This document shows positions 25,160-34,549 of a DNA stretch of 46,929 nt, piece by piece (positions within the stretch are counted from its first letter, which is position 1; every line of letters begins with the position of its first letter). Location of the stretch: contig JAPPFK010000177.1 of the NCBI GenBank assembly GCA_028823885.1, forward strand, positions 32,183 through 79,111, read 5' to 3'. Origin of the DNA: Rhodospirillales bacterium (lineage in GTDB: Bacteria > Pseudomonadota > Alphaproteobacteria > Rhodospirillales > UBA2165). The notes beneath the pieces were generated by a model. It was not told where the DNA came from. It saw only the letters and a list, made by a program, of their open reading frames with translations, and did no database searches. A program made the position numbers and the translations under genes.

Positions 25160-26692
25160 ATGAATACCGCCAACGACGTCTCTGGCCTCAATCCAGAGAT
25201 AGAAACCATCGGCAACTACGTGAACGGTGTCCGCATTCCGGCCACCTCGGATGACGGGCTGAACGTCTACAACCCGGCAACGGGCGAAACGACGTCTCGT
25301 GTAGTTCGCTCTACGCCACAGGATGTAGACGCCGCGGTGCAGGCGGCGAAATCTGCATTTCCCGGATGGTCGGAGACTCCACCACTGAAGCGCGCGCGTT
25401 CAATGACCGCCTTTCTTGGTTTGCTCCAGGGCAACAAGGACCGGTTGGCAGAGGTCATTACGGCGGAACACGGCAAAGTATTCTCGGACGCGCGGGGAGA
25501 AGTGGACCGCGCTATCGAGTCGGTGGAGTTTGCTTGCGGGATTCCTCAGCTACTGAAAGGCGATTTCTCCGATCAGGCGTCTACTGGCATTGACAACTGG
25601 ACACTTCGCCAGCCACTCGGTGTGGTTGCCGGTGTCACGCCGTTCAATTTTCCGGTCATGGTGCCAGCGTGGATGTTCCCGGTGGCAATTGCTTGCGGCA
25701 ATTGCTTCATTCTCAAACCCAGTCCGACCGATCCGACGCCTTCGCTCATCGTTGCTGATCTGATGACCGAAGCGGGGTTCCCTCCTGGGGTGTTCAATGT
25801 CGTCCAGGGCGACAAGGTTGCTGTAAATGCACTTTTGGACCACCCGGACGTTGCAGCACTCTCGTTCGTAGGCTCCACACCGGTCGCGAACGCGATCTAT
25901 GAGCGTGGCGCCGCCAAAGGAAAACGGGTGCAGGCGCTCGGAGGCGCAAAAAATCATCTCGTTGTCATGCCTGATGCCGACCTCGACAAGGCCGTCGATG
26001 GGCTAATCGGTGCCGCCTATGGTTCCGCGGGAGAGCGCTGCATGGCGATCTCGGTTGCGGTGCTGGTGGGCGACGCGGCCGACAAGGTTATTCCTCAACT
26101 GGAGTCTCGCGCGCGCGGGCTCTGCATCGGCTCCGGGATGGATCCCCAAAGCGAAATGGGACCCATCGTCACCGAAAGCGCCCGACGACGGATCTCGGGC
26201 TGCATCGATGATGGTGTTGAAGAGGGGGCGGAACTACTCGTCGACGGCCGGGGATTCTCCCCTGACGACACCAATCGCGGATTTTTCCTTGGGGCCAGCC
26301 TGTTCGACCACGTGACCCCCGAGATGAGGATCTATCGGGAGGAAATATTCGGGCCGGTTCTCTCCTGCGTCCGGGTGGATACCCTCGACGACGCTATCGA
26401 ACTCATCAATGCCCATGAGTATGGCAACGGTGTCAGCTGTTACACGCGCAGCGGTGAAGTCGCCCGGACTTTTGGCCGCCAAATTCAGGTTGGGATGGTT
26501 GGGATCAACGTTCCGATACCTGTCCCGATGGCATGGCACGGATTCGGCGGTTGGAAGCGCAGCTTATTCGGCGACATGCATGCGTATGGTGAAGAGGGCG
26601 TCCGGTTCTACACAAAACAGAAGTCGATCATGCAGCGTTGGCCGGAGGACATGAAAGCAGGAGCCGAGTTCGTCATGCCGGTGGCCAGTTAA
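25160..26692 (+). CDS. mmsA: CoA-acylating methylmalonate/malonate semialdehyde dehydrogenase (DddC-like)
   Basis: A 510-residue aldehyde dehydrogenase of the MmsA type, which oxidises malonate or methylmalonate semialdehyde to acetyl- or propionyl-CoA with NAD and CoA. Family marks are [20 protein letters not shown], the nucleophile in [10 protein letters not shown] (Cys294), and [20 protein letters not shown] near the C-terminus. With the GMC dehydrogenase, CoA-transferase and hydratase that follow, it matches DddC of the acrylate/3-hydroxypropionate route. AAGGACAGGG precedes the ATG. It is the first gene of a long plus-strand operon. Confidence 0.88.
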   Translation: MNTANDVSGLNPEIETIGNYVNGVRIPATSDDGLNVYNPATGETTSRVVRSTPQDVDAAVQAAKSAFPGWSETPPLKRARSMTAFLGLLQGNKDRLAEVITAEHGKVFSDARGEVDRAIESVEFACGIPQLLKGDFSDQASTGIDNWTLRQPLGVVAGVTPFNFPVMVPAWMFPVAIACGNCFILKPSPTDPTPSLIVADLMTEAGFPPGVFNVVQGDKVAVNALLDHPDVAALSFVGSTPVANAIYERGAAKGKRVQALGGAKNHLVVMPDADLDKAVDGLIGAAYGSAGERCMAISVAVLVGDAADKVIPQLESRARGLCIGSGMDPQSEMGPIVTESARRRISGCIDDGVEEGAELLVDGRGFSPDDTNRGFFLGASLFDHVTPEMRIYREEIFGPVLSCVRVDTLDDAIELINAHEYGNGVSCYTRSGEVARTFGRQIQVGMVGINVPIPVPMAWHGFGGWKRSLFGDMHAYGEEGVRFYTKQKSIMQRWPEDMKAGAEFVMPVAS

Positions 26693-26703
26693 GAGAAGGT
26701 CTG

Positions 26704-28374
26704 ATGAGTCTGGAATTCGACTACATCATTGTCGGCGCGGGAACAGCAGGGTGTCTGCTGGCGAATAGGCTCAGCGCCGAGCCGAATAACCGGGTTTTGC
26801 TCTTGGAGGCCGGCTCAAAGGACAACTACCACTGGATTCATATTCCGGTCGGCTACCTCTACTGTATCGACAACCCCAGGACCGACTGGTGCTTCCGGAC
26901 GGAGAAGGAACCCGGTCTCAACGGTCGGTCTCTTCTTTACCCCCGCGGACGAACACTCGGCGGCTGTTCCAGCATCAACGGCATGATCTATATGCGTGGA
27001 CAAGCTAGGGATTATGATTTCTGGGCCAACGCAACAGGTGAGAATGAGTGGTCATGGACGGCCTGCCTGGAGGACTTCAAGGCCCATGAGGACAACTACC
27101 GGCTCGACGACGCGAACGGCCGGCAAAACGGCAAGCGCCAAAGCGAGGATGGCTTCCACGGGGGTGGCGGCGAATGGCGGATCGAGACCCAGCGGCTCAA
27201 TTGGGAAATTCTCGATGCGTTCTCGGAGGCGGCCAACCAAGCCGGCATCCCGTCGACCGACGATTTCAATAAAGGCGACAATACGGGCACCGGTTATTTC
27301 GAAGTCAACCAACGGAATGGTTGGCGATGGAACACGTCGAAGGCGTTTCTGCGCCAGGCGAAATCCCGATCAAATCTTGCTATTTGGACAAATGCGCAGG
27401 TCGAGAAGCTGGCGATCTCCACCCAGGACGATGGCAGAAAGCGATGCACTTCCGTATCGCTCGTAAAGGACGGCACATCCCAGACCGTTACTTGCAAAAA
27501 GGAGGTCGTTCTCGCCGCCGGTGCAATTGGCAGTCCACAAATCTTGCAGGTTTCCGGCGTCGGCGACGGTGAGCATCTCAATAAAACGGGGATCGAAGTA
27601 AAACACGATCTGCCGGGGGTTGGACGAAACCTTCAAGACCACCTGCAACTCAGGACGATCTACAAGGTAAAGAACGTCCCCACTCTCAATGTGCGGGCCT
27701 CAACCCTGTTGGGTAAAGCCGGAATTGGTCTGGAGTATCTGCTGAAACGAACCGGGCCAATGAGCATGGCGCCATCGCAACTTGGAATATTCACAAGAAG
27801 CGGCCCGTCCCGAGAGTTCTCAAACATTCAGTTTCATGTGCAGCCGTTGAGTCTCAATGCGTTTGGTGAGGATCTGCATTCATTCCCCGCGATTACAGCC
27901 AGCGTATGCAATTTGAACCCGACCAGCCGGGGAACCGTACTGGTGACGTCCCCGGACCCAAAGACGCCGGCCGCTATCGCACCGAACTACTTGGACACCC
28001 AGGAAGACAAAGACGTTGCCGTCGAAGCGATCAAAGTCGTTCGGAACATCATTAAGCAGCCCAGGCTTAAACAGTACGAACCGGAAGAATATTTGCCAGG
28101 TGCGGAATTGCAGTCCGACGAAGATCTCGTGAAGGCTGCCGGGGACATTGGCACCACAATATTTCACCCGGTCGGAACCGCGAAGATGGGGCGAGATGAC
28201 GATCCCGCCGCGGTCGTAGATAGCCGGCTGCGGGTGCGCGGGATCGACGGACTACGAGTCGTGGACGCGAGTGTGATGCCCACCATCACCAGCGGCAATA
28301 CAAACAGCCCAACCTTAATGATCGCTGAAAAAGCGTCTCGTTGGATCATCGAACACGAAATGGGAGGCAACTAG
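26704..28374 (+). CDS. GMC-family FAD-dependent alcohol dehydrogenase (DddA-like)
   Basis: A 556-residue GMC oxidoreductase related to choline dehydrogenase. It has FAD motif VGAGTAGCLLANRLS at the start, GRTLGGCSSINGMIYMRG (GMC signature 1), and the active-site HPVGTAKMG with SGNTNSPTLMIAEKAS (His and Asn) at the end. In the acrylate pathway of Halomonas, DddA oxidises 3-hydroxypropionate to malonate semialdehyde, the substrate for the preceding gene. The substrate here is inferred from context. ATG at 26704 follows AGAGAAGG. The gene starts 12 bp after mmsA and its TAG overlaps the next GTG. Confidence 0.85.
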   Translation: MSLEFDYIIVGAGTAGCLLANRLSAEPNNRVLLLEAGSKDNYHWIHIPVGYLYCIDNPRTDWCFRTEKEPGLNGRSLLYPRGRTLGGCSSINGMIYMRGQARDYDFWANATGENEWSWTACLEDFKAHEDNYRLDDANGRQNGKRQSEDGFHGGGGEWRIETQRLNWEILDAFSEAANQAGIPSTDDFNKGDNTGTGYFEVNQRNGWRWNTSKAFLRQAKSRSNLAIWTNAQVEKLAISTQDDGRKRCTSVSLVKDGTSQTVTCKKEVVLAAGAIGSPQILQVSGVGDGEHLNKTGIEVKHDLPGVGRNLQDHLQLRTIYKVKNVPTLNVRASTLLGKAGIGLEYLLKRTGPMSMAPSQLGIFTRSGPSREFSNIQFHVQPLSLNAFGEDLHSFPAITASVCNLNPTSRGTVLVTSPDPKTPAAIAPNYLDTQEDKDVAVEAIKVVRNIIKQPRLKQYEPEEYLPGAELQSDEDLVKAAGDIGTTIFHPVGTAKMGRDDDPAAVVDSRLRVRGIDGLRVVDASVMPTITSGNTNSPTLMIAEKASRWIIEHEMGGN

Positions 28375-29654
28375 TGGCAAGCTCGAACGAACTGGAACCG
28401 AAAAAGGGCCCGCTTGACGGAATAACGGTCCTTGATTTTTCCCGAGTGCTGGCCGGCCCTTATTGCACCATGGTGCTTGCCGACCTCGGCGCCCGGGTCA
28501 TCAAAGTCGAGAAAATTGGCACAGGCGACGACACCCGAGAATTCGGGCCGTTCATCGAAAAGGATTCCGCTTACTTCTGCTGCTTCAACCGGAGGAAGGA
28601 AAGCATTGTTCTCGATATCAAATCTCCCAGAGACCGGGAGCTTCTTGAACGGCTGCTGGACGAGTCCGATGTTCTCGTCGAAAACTTTCGGCCCGGGGTT
28701 ATGGACCGGCTGGGATATGGGCCGGAACGGCTCGCAAAAACCCATCCCCATTTGATCTACGCGTCAATTTCCGGATTCGGCCATTCCGGACCGTTTAGCG
28801 AGTTGCCCGGTTACGACATGGTCGTCCAGGCCATGGGCGGAATTATGAGCCTCACCGGATGGCCCGATGGCGAACCGGCGCGCGTCGGCACGAGCTTCGG
28901 TGACCTGGGCGCCGCCTTGTTTGCCGCTGTTGGCATCGTTGCTTCGCTCTATAGCCGAACGAAGGACGCTCAGGGCACCCGGGTCGACATTGGCATGCTC
29001 GATTGCCAGGCCGCGCTCATGGAAACAGCTTTGGCTCGGTACGATGTCGAGGGGATCGTGCCAAACCGAACCGGCGACAGTCATCCATCTCTAGCGCCCT
29101 TTGAAAGTTTCCGCGCCAAAGACGGAAAAATCGTTATCGCCGCCGGCAACGACACACTATTCATGTTGATGGCCGACGCGATCGGCGCGCCTGAACTGGC
29201 GTTGGATACTCGCTTTATGACCAACGACCTGCGGTGTCGGAACCGGCCGGAGTTGGTCGTCGAAACGGAGAAAATTCTGTCCAAGCAGAATGTCGCTTAT
29301 TGGATCGATGCGTTGAACGACGAGGGTGTTCCGTGCGCTCCCATCAACACGATCGATAAGCTTTTTGATCACCCGCAACTTAAGGCCCGCAACATGATTG
29401 TGCGGGTACAAGGGGAAGCGGCCAAACCGTTCAAGACCGCAGGCAATCCGATAAAAATGACCGGCCGCGTCGAAATCGACACCGAGACACCAATGAATGC
29501 GCCGGGTCTTGGTCAGCACCGTGAAGCCATCCTTGCGGAACTGATGTCTGACGATGGCTCGTATGACTTGCCGTCACAGGACAGCGGAAGTTCATCGACA
29601 ACCACACGATTAGGCACTCCGAAGGCGGCCAAGAGCACGTCGGAAGCGGCCTAA
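28374..29654 (+). CDS. Class III (CaiB/BaiF) CoA-transferase, AcuN-like
   Basis: A 426-residue family III CoA-transferase with VLDFSRVLAGPYCTMVLADL at the start, and GFGHSGPFSELPGYDMVVQA, where Asp148 is the acyl-carrying residue. RVGTSFGDLGAALFAA follows. Such enzymes swap CoA between acids and thioesters. AcuN of Halomonas is of this class and activates acrylate. The C-terminus has an unusual Ser/Thr-rich tail of about 30 residues (DSGSSSTTTRLG). GTG at 28374 shares a base with the upstream TAG (TAGTG); the ATG at 28341 lies within the dehydrogenase gene. Confidence 0.85.
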   Translation: MASSNELEPKKGPLDGITVLDFSRVLAGPYCTMVLADLGARVIKVEKIGTGDDTREFGPFIEKDSAYFCCFNRRKESIVLDIKSPRDRELLERLLDESDVLVENFRPGVMDRLGYGPERLAKTHPHLIYASISGFGHSGPFSELPGYDMVVQAMGGIMSLTGWPDGEPARVGTSFGDLGAALFAAVGIVASLYSRTKDAQGTRVDIGMLDCQAALMETALARYDVEGIVPNRTGDSHPSLAPFESFRAKDGKIVIAAGNDTLFMLMADAIGAPELALDTRFMTNDLRCRNRPELVVETEKILSKQNVAYWIDALNDEGVPCAPINTIDKLFDHPQLKARNMIVRVQGEAAKPFKTAGNPIKMTGRVEIDTETPMNAPGLGQHREAILAELMSDDGSYDLPSQDSGSSSTTTRLGTPKAAKSTSEAA

Positions 29655-29677
29655 ACACACTTTCAGGAGACCCGAAA

Positions 29678-30523
29678 ATGCCACAACGAGCAGCCGCGAA
29701 GAAGTCGAGAGCAAAGAAACCCACTCCGGTCGTTGTTGCGGAGACAAGTGATGATGCCGAGATGATCATCGTCGAGCGGCGGGAGGAGGTCGGCCTGATC
29801 ACCTTGAACCGGCCCAAGAGCCTAAATGCGCTGAACCGCCAGTTGGCCCAGGAAACACTGGCGGCTCTCAAATCATTCGACGCGGACCCCGACATTGGAG
29901 CGATCGTTATCGCTGGTAGCCCTCGAGCGTTTGCTGCGGGCGCCGACATAGAGGAAATGGCCGAGAAAACCTTCACAGAGTTTTATATGGATGACTTCCT
30001 GTCACCCTGGGACCAGGTTAATGACATATCGAAGCCGATAATTGCCGCCGTCAGCGGTTATGCCCTCGGGGGCGGGTGCGAACTGGCACTCCTCTGCGAT
30101 TTCATCATTGCTTCGGAAGATGCGCAGTTTGGTCAACCGGAGATCAAGCTCGGCATATTGCCGGGAATGGGCGGCTCTCAGCGGCTCGCCCGTTCGGTCG
30201 GAAAAGCCCTGGCAATGGACTTGATCCTGACGGGCAGAAACATCGGCGCCGAAGAAGCTAAACAAGCTGGCTTTGTGGCTCGGGTTGTTCCCAAAGAGGA
30301 GCTTCTACAGACAGCTCTCGAAGCTGCCCACACCATCGCCGGCTACAACTCGCCCGCGGTCAAGATGGCAAAGGCGGCAGTAAACAGAGCGTTTGAAACC
30401 CCGCTGTCAGAAGGACTGCGGCAAGAGCGTCTCCTATTTCAGGCGGCATTCGCCACGGATGGCCAGAAGGAAGGGATGAACGCGTTTGTCACTAAAAGGG
30501 CTCCGGTATTCCGGAATCGATAG
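29678..30523 (+). CDS. Enoyl-CoA hydratase/isomerase, AcuK-like
   Basis: A 281-residue crotonase. LITLNRPKSLNALNRQL and AGADIEEMAEK give the oxyanion hole. SGYALGGGCELALLCD and FGQPEIKLGILPGMGGSQRL carry the two catalytic Glu. It would hydrate acryloyl-CoA to 3-hydroxypropionyl-CoA, as AcuK does. The first 25 residues are a Lys/Ala-rich extension (RAAAKKSRAKKPTP) that crotonases normally lack. AGGAGA precedes the ATG by 9 bp. Confidence 0.85.
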   Translation: MPQRAAAKKSRAKKPTPVVVAETSDDAEMIIVERREEVGLITLNRPKSLNALNRQLAQETLAALKSFDADPDIGAIVIAGSPRAFAAGADIEEMAEKTFTEFYMDDFLSPWDQVNDISKPIIAAVSGYALGGGCELALLCDFIIASEDAQFGQPEIKLGILPGMGGSQRLARSVGKALAMDLILTGRNIGAEEAKQAGFVARVVPKEELLQTALEAAHTIAGYNSPAVKMAKAAVNRAFETPLSEGLRQERLLFQAAFATDGQKEGMNAFVTKRAPVFRNR

Positions 30524-30589
30524 GCCCGAATCAAGAAAGACGAAGTCACTATCAATTTCAAGCACGATAACAGAGAGGTAGAAATCAAA

Positions 30590-31852
30590 ATGTCAAACTC
30601 ACCACTAAAAGCCTTAGCTCTAGTAGCGGCCACGGCGCTGGCGTTCGCAAGTTCCTCGGCGCTGGCGGAAACGACGATTAATATCGCCGGTTGGGGGGCG
30701 AAGTCGGGGCCCCTGCGGTCGTTCGGCGTAAACTCAGAGGCCGTAATGAAGGCCGCTGTCGCGCGTGTCAATGAGATGGGCGGCATCAAGTTGAAGAACG
30801 GCTCCAAGGCTAAGCTCGCCTTCGACTATCACGACAGTGCCTGCAACGCGGAACAGGCAATTGCGGTTGCCAGAAAGGTTGCTTCCGAATCAAACGCCCT
30901 CGTGGGTATTGGGCCAACGTGCTCCGGTGCAGCCGCCGCAATGTTTGGCGTGTTCCAAAAGAAAGTAGGTGATTCCGGTGACACGGGTCTCCAGTTTCCA
31001 ATCCTGACAGACACGGCCGTTCGGAACGGTCTGGCCAAGATTTCCCAATGGACGTTCCGGAACACGCCCAACGAGCCGGATATGTACGACAAACTCTGGG
31101 CTTGGGTCGCTAAGAATCACCCCAACTTGAAGACCATCTATGGCGGTACCGAGACTGACCAAGGCCACTCCAACGGTACGTACTCCAAGGTGATTGTCCA
31201 GGCCGCAACCCGTCACGGCTTCAAGTGGTCAAAAGGAAACATTGAAGGTCTGACTGGCAAGCTTGCATCAGGCTTCAAAAACGTACTGTCGTCCTCCTCC
31301 AATTGGCTACAGGCCGACACCAACTTCTCGGTTCAGGCGCGGGCGTTCAGGCGTTCGGGTGCAGATATCTTCATCATCTCTTCTCACCCGTTCACCACCT
31401 GCGGCATGTTGAAGGAACTTAAGCGCCAACGGGCAACGCCAAAACTGATTATCGGCCTGACGTCATCGTCCTCCGCGGAGGTCATGAAAGGCTGTGCCGC
31501 CGAAGCTGAGGGAATGATTATCCCAACCAGCTTCGCGCCGATTACGCCTGCGGCCCAGGAGGTTGCGGCCCTTGCAAACAAGAACGGCGGGGACGCTGAC
31601 CTTCATTCCGCAGCGGCGTGGGAAAACGTCATGATCATCAAGCAGGTCATGGAGACGGTCGGCGTTACCGGCGATCCGTCAATGGTTCAGAAAGAGCGTC
31701 GGATGATCCGTGATGGCCTGGAATCCCTGAAATCCACTAATGGTCTGATCGGCAAGGTCACCCGCGTTCAAGACGAAGGAGAAGCCCTCAAGCCCTATGT
31801 CTTCGTTCAGGCGAAGGCGGGCAACTGGGTGGTTGTTCACGACCCCCGGTAA
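30590..31852 (+). CDS. Branched-chain-type ABC transporter substrate-binding protein
   Basis: A 420-residue periplasmic binding protein of the Leu/Ile/Val (type I fold) class. A signal peptide with the hydrophobic core ALALVAATALAFASSSA is cleaved after SALA. Mature features are GWGAKSGPLRSFG, ARVNEMGGIK and VGIGPTCSGAAAAMFG. The family handles amino acids, amides and small organic acids. The enzymes upstream suggest acrylate, 3-hydroxypropionate or a precursor such as DMSP, but that is inference. It is the only binding protein for the two permease sets that follow. Confidence 0.85.
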   Translation: MSNSPLKALALVAATALAFASSSALAETTINIAGWGAKSGPLRSFGVNSEAVMKAAVARVNEMGGIKLKNGSKAKLAFDYHDSACNAEQAIAVARKVASESNALVGIGPTCSGAAAAMFGVFQKKVGDSGDTGLQFPILTDTAVRNGLAKISQWTFRNTPNEPDMYDKLWAWVAKNHPNLKTIYGGTETDQGHSNGTYSKVIVQAATRHGFKWSKGNIEGLTGKLASGFKNVLSSSSNWLQADTNFSVQARAFRRSGADIFIISSHPFTTCGMLKELKRQRATPKLIIGLTSSSSAEVMKGCAAEAEGMIIPTSFAPITPAAQEVAALANKNGGDADLHSAAAWENVMIIKQVMETVGVTGDPSMVQKERRMIRDGLESLKSTNGLIGKVTRVQDEGEALKPYVFVQAKAGNWVVVHDPR

Positions 31853-31865
31853 AGTGCCCCGAGTT

Positions 31866-31909
31866 TGGCTGTCTGCGGTGGAACGCTAGTCCGCCATCGC
31901 AGACAGCCA
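31866..31909 (+). promoter_or_regulatory. Strong intercistronic hairpin after the binding-protein gene
   Basis: TGGCTGTCTGCG and CGCAGACAGCCA form a perfect 12-bp stem around a 20-nt loop. No T-run follows, so it probably protects the upstream message or marks a processing site, keeping binding protein above permease level. Confidence 0.75.
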
Positions 31910-31984
31910 CTCCCGCGCATTCCGAAATATCGATCGTGAAACGGCATCGCGAAACGTACCGCCAACCAGCTACGGCACGGAATA

Positions 31985-32872
31985 ATGAATTTTGACCATA
32001 TTGATGTAGTCCAGTCGCTGATAGACGGGGTGCTTTTCGGCTCGGTCTACGCCCTTCTCGGCCTTGGCTTTACTCTCATTTTTGGCGCCATGCACAAGCT
32101 GAATATGGCTTATGCGGCATCCTCGATTGCGGGGGCGTACGTCGGTTTAGCCACGATCACAATTTTCGCCGTGCCGACCGTCCTCGCCTTTGTCGTTGGG
32201 CCACTGGCAGCCGGGGTGGTGGGTCTGCTCATCTATATTTCGTGTTTCCAGTTCATGCCGCGCAATAACCTGCTGGCGCCATTGATGGCATCGATCGGCG
32301 CGCTGTTCTTTATCGACGAGGTAATCATCGACCAGACCGCCGGCTCGCCAATAACGTTTCCAGTGCTGTTGCCGGATGCCTATTTTCCCGTTGGCGAGTA
32401 CGGCTTTCGTGGCGACCTGCTATTTATCGCGTTTGCCAGTTTCATTCTGATGGGCGTCATCGTCTTTATGCTTTATCGGACCAAAATGGGGCTCGCGACC
32501 CGGGCTGCGTCACAACAACCGGTGGCGTCATTGCTGTGCGGCATCCCGACACATCGGACAAATTCAACTGTCTTCATTCTCGCAGGTGTGCTCGGGGGAT
32601 TTGCCGGTTGTCTGGCCGCTGCGGCTGTCGGCGTCCTGTCACCGCTATTGACGCTGCCGTTGACGGTGAAAGGCCTCATTGTGACGGTCATTGGCGGGCT
32701 CGGCAGTATTCGCGGCGCCATCGTTGCTGGGTTTATGATCGGCGCGCTGGAGAATCTGTTTCTCCTGTTTCGCGGCGTAAACGAGCGCGACATTTACGTA
32801 TTCTTGGTTCTCTTTCTCTTTCTCGTGGTCCGTCCCAACGGCCTCTTCGGCACCTCCATAGATCGGGACTAG
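31985..32872 (+). CDS. livH: Branched-chain-type ABC permease LivH (set 1)
   Basis: A 295-residue inner-membrane permease with the LivH opening LIDGVLFGSVYALLGLGFTL and FGAMHKLNMAYA, about eight hydrophobic spans, and the EAA-like region VKGLIVTVIGGLGSIRGAIV. It would pair with the LivM protein at 32877. Located 130 bp after the binding-protein gene. Confidence 0.9.
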   Translation: MNFDHIDVVQSLIDGVLFGSVYALLGLGFTLIFGAMHKLNMAYAASSIAGAYVGLATITIFAVPTVLAFVVGPLAAGVVGLLIYISCFQFMPRNNLLAPLMASIGALFFIDEVIIDQTAGSPITFPVLLPDAYFPVGEYGFRGDLLFIAFASFILMGVIVFMLYRTKMGLATRAASQQPVASLLCGIPTHRTNSTVFILAGVLGGFAGCLAAAAVGVLSPLLTLPLTVKGLIVTVIGGLGSIRGAIVAGFMIGALENLFLLFRGVNERDIYVFLVLFLFLVVRPNGLFGTSIDRD

Positions 32873-32876
32873 CTGC

Positions 32877-33794
32877 ATGGAATATTACCTCGGAATCTCA
32901 CAGACAATCGGCGTACATACGCTGCTCGGCTTGTCTGCCTATGTGTTGCTGCTAACAGGACAACTTAGCCTCGCCCAGGTCGGGTTCTTTGCCATTGGGT
33001 CGTACGTCTCAGGGATTTTGACGGTCATATTCGGCTGGCACGTATTGCCGGCACTTTTTGTCGGGGCGTTGGTCGCCGGTGTATTTGCGTTCCTCGTCGG
33101 CTTCCCGGCCCTTCGTGTAAAGGGATTGATGCTGGTGGTCGCGACCATCGCCTTTTCGGAAATTGTCCGCCTTGTTTTCTTTAACCTGAATTGGCGGGTC
33201 GAAGTAAACGGCCTCGAAGTTGGGCCAGACAGCACCCAAGGATTTAGAGAGATCCGATACTTTGCGGCCAACGGCTGGGAACAGGCCCATGTTGTGCTGC
33301 TGATCTGGCTCATCGTTATCCTGGTCATGGTCATGCTTTGGTGGCTGGACAAAGTTCGTGCAGGGGCTGTCTTGCGGGCAGTTGGTGAAGACGAGCTAGC
33401 GGCACAGAGTTCTGGCATCAATCTGACCATGGTCAAGGTGGCTGCCATGACTGGCGGCGGCGTCATCGCCGGAATTGCTGGAGGGCTGTACGCTCATTCG
33501 ACCACATACGTCGACCATCACACCTTCTCGATTCTGTTGGCGACGTTTGCGGTGTCCTACCCAATTCTGGGCGGTCTGAAGAACGTCCTCGGCACTCTCA
33601 TGGCGGTCATATTCATACAAGGGTTCATTATCGAGGGTCTCCGCTTCATGGGAGACTACCGGAACATTCTTTTTGGTCTGCTGATCATCGTCGCGATGAA
33701 TTTCCGGCCGCAGGGTCTTGTCGACGGAAACTTCACCTCCGATGTGAGAAAGCTGCTCCGAATGAAGCAGAATGGGGCTGGCGCCGATGCTTAG
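32877..33794 (+). CDS. livM: Branched-chain-type ABC permease LivM (set 1)
   Basis: A 305-residue permease with LSAYVLLLTGQLSLAQVGFF, RVKGLMLVVATIAFSEIVRL and ILGGLKNVLGTLMAVIFIQG, the usual LivM blocks. It starts 4 bp after livH, and its end overlaps the ATPase gene. Confidence 0.9.
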   Translation: MEYYLGISQTIGVHTLLGLSAYVLLLTGQLSLAQVGFFAIGSYVSGILTVIFGWHVLPALFVGALVAGVFAFLVGFPALRVKGLMLVVATIAFSEIVRLVFFNLNWRVEVNGLEVGPDSTQGFREIRYFAANGWEQAHVVLLIWLIVILVMVMLWWLDKVRAGAVLRAVGEDELAAQSSGINLTMVKVAAMTGGGVIAGIAGGLYAHSTTYVDHHTFSILLATFAVSYPILGGLKNVLGTLMAVIFIQGFIIEGLRFMGDYRNILFGLLIIVAMNFRPQGLVDGNFTSDVRKLLRMKQNGAGADA

Positions 33795-34548
33795 AATCAC
33801 CGGCCTCGCCAAGTACTTCGGTGGCGTCCGGGCCGTCGATGGGCTCGATATTCAAATAGATAAAGGAGAGATTTTTGGGCTAATCGGGCCCAACGGATCA
33901 GGGAAGAGTACCACGGTCAACTTGATCTGCGGTGTCTTCCCTCAAACATCCGGCACAATTGAACTAGACAATGTCGATCTGGGGAAAATGGCGCCCCATC
34001 AAAGAATTGAGTCCGGAGTCTCTAGAACGTTCCAAAACATCCGGCTCTTTGGAGAGCTCACTGTTTGGCAAAATCTATGGGTTGCTTGGCGTGATGCGCC
34101 TGGCCACGAGACCAACTGGTTGGTGAACTGGTTTGGCAGTCCCGCTGATCGGCAGCACGAAATTCAGAAGCTGCTTGAGTTTTCAGGGCTTGGAGATCAC
34201 TCCGATAAACCAGCTAACAGCCTGTCCTTCGGGGAGCAGCGGCAGCTCGAACTCGCCCGCGCCATGGCCTCGAAACCGAAGCTTATCCTGCTTGATGAGC
34301 CCGCCGCAGGGATGAACTCAGAAGAGGTGGCTGACCTCAAAGAGCGCATTTTGACGATGAAAGAACTCGGGATGACCGTGCTTCTGGTCGAACATGTGAT
34401 GGACTTGGTAATGAGTGTCACTGATCGGATCACCGTCTTGAACTTCGGCAAGCCTATCGCCGAGGGCACGCCAGTCGAAATCCAGAACAACGAGGCCGTA
34501 CAGGAAGCCTACTTCGGTTCCGCCAAGAACGTCGAGGCGGGGGCCTGA
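33772..34548 (+). CDS. livG: Branched-chain-type ABC ATPase LivG (set 1)
   Basis: A 258-residue ATPase with Walker A GPNGSGKST, a Q-loop in RTFQNIRLFG, signature LSFGEQRQLELARAM, Walker B LILLDEPAAGM and the switch His in LLVEHVMDLV. All catalytic parts are intact. ATG at 33787 (MLRITGLAKYFGG) is a likely alternative start giving the usual LivG N-terminus. Confidence 0.9.
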   Translation: MGLAPMLRITGLAKYFGGVRAVDGLDIQIDKGEIFGLIGPNGSGKSTTVNLICGVFPQTSGTIELDNVDLGKMAPHQRIESGVSRTFQNIRLFGELTVWQNLWVAWRDAPGHETNWLVNWFGSPADRQHEIQKLLEFSGLGDHSDKPANSLSFGEQRQLELARAMASKPKLILLDEPAAGMNSEEVADLKERILTMKELGMTVLLVEHVMDLVMSVTDRITVLNFGKPIAEGTPVEIQNNEAVQEAYFGSAKNVEAGA

Positions 34549-34549
34549 C

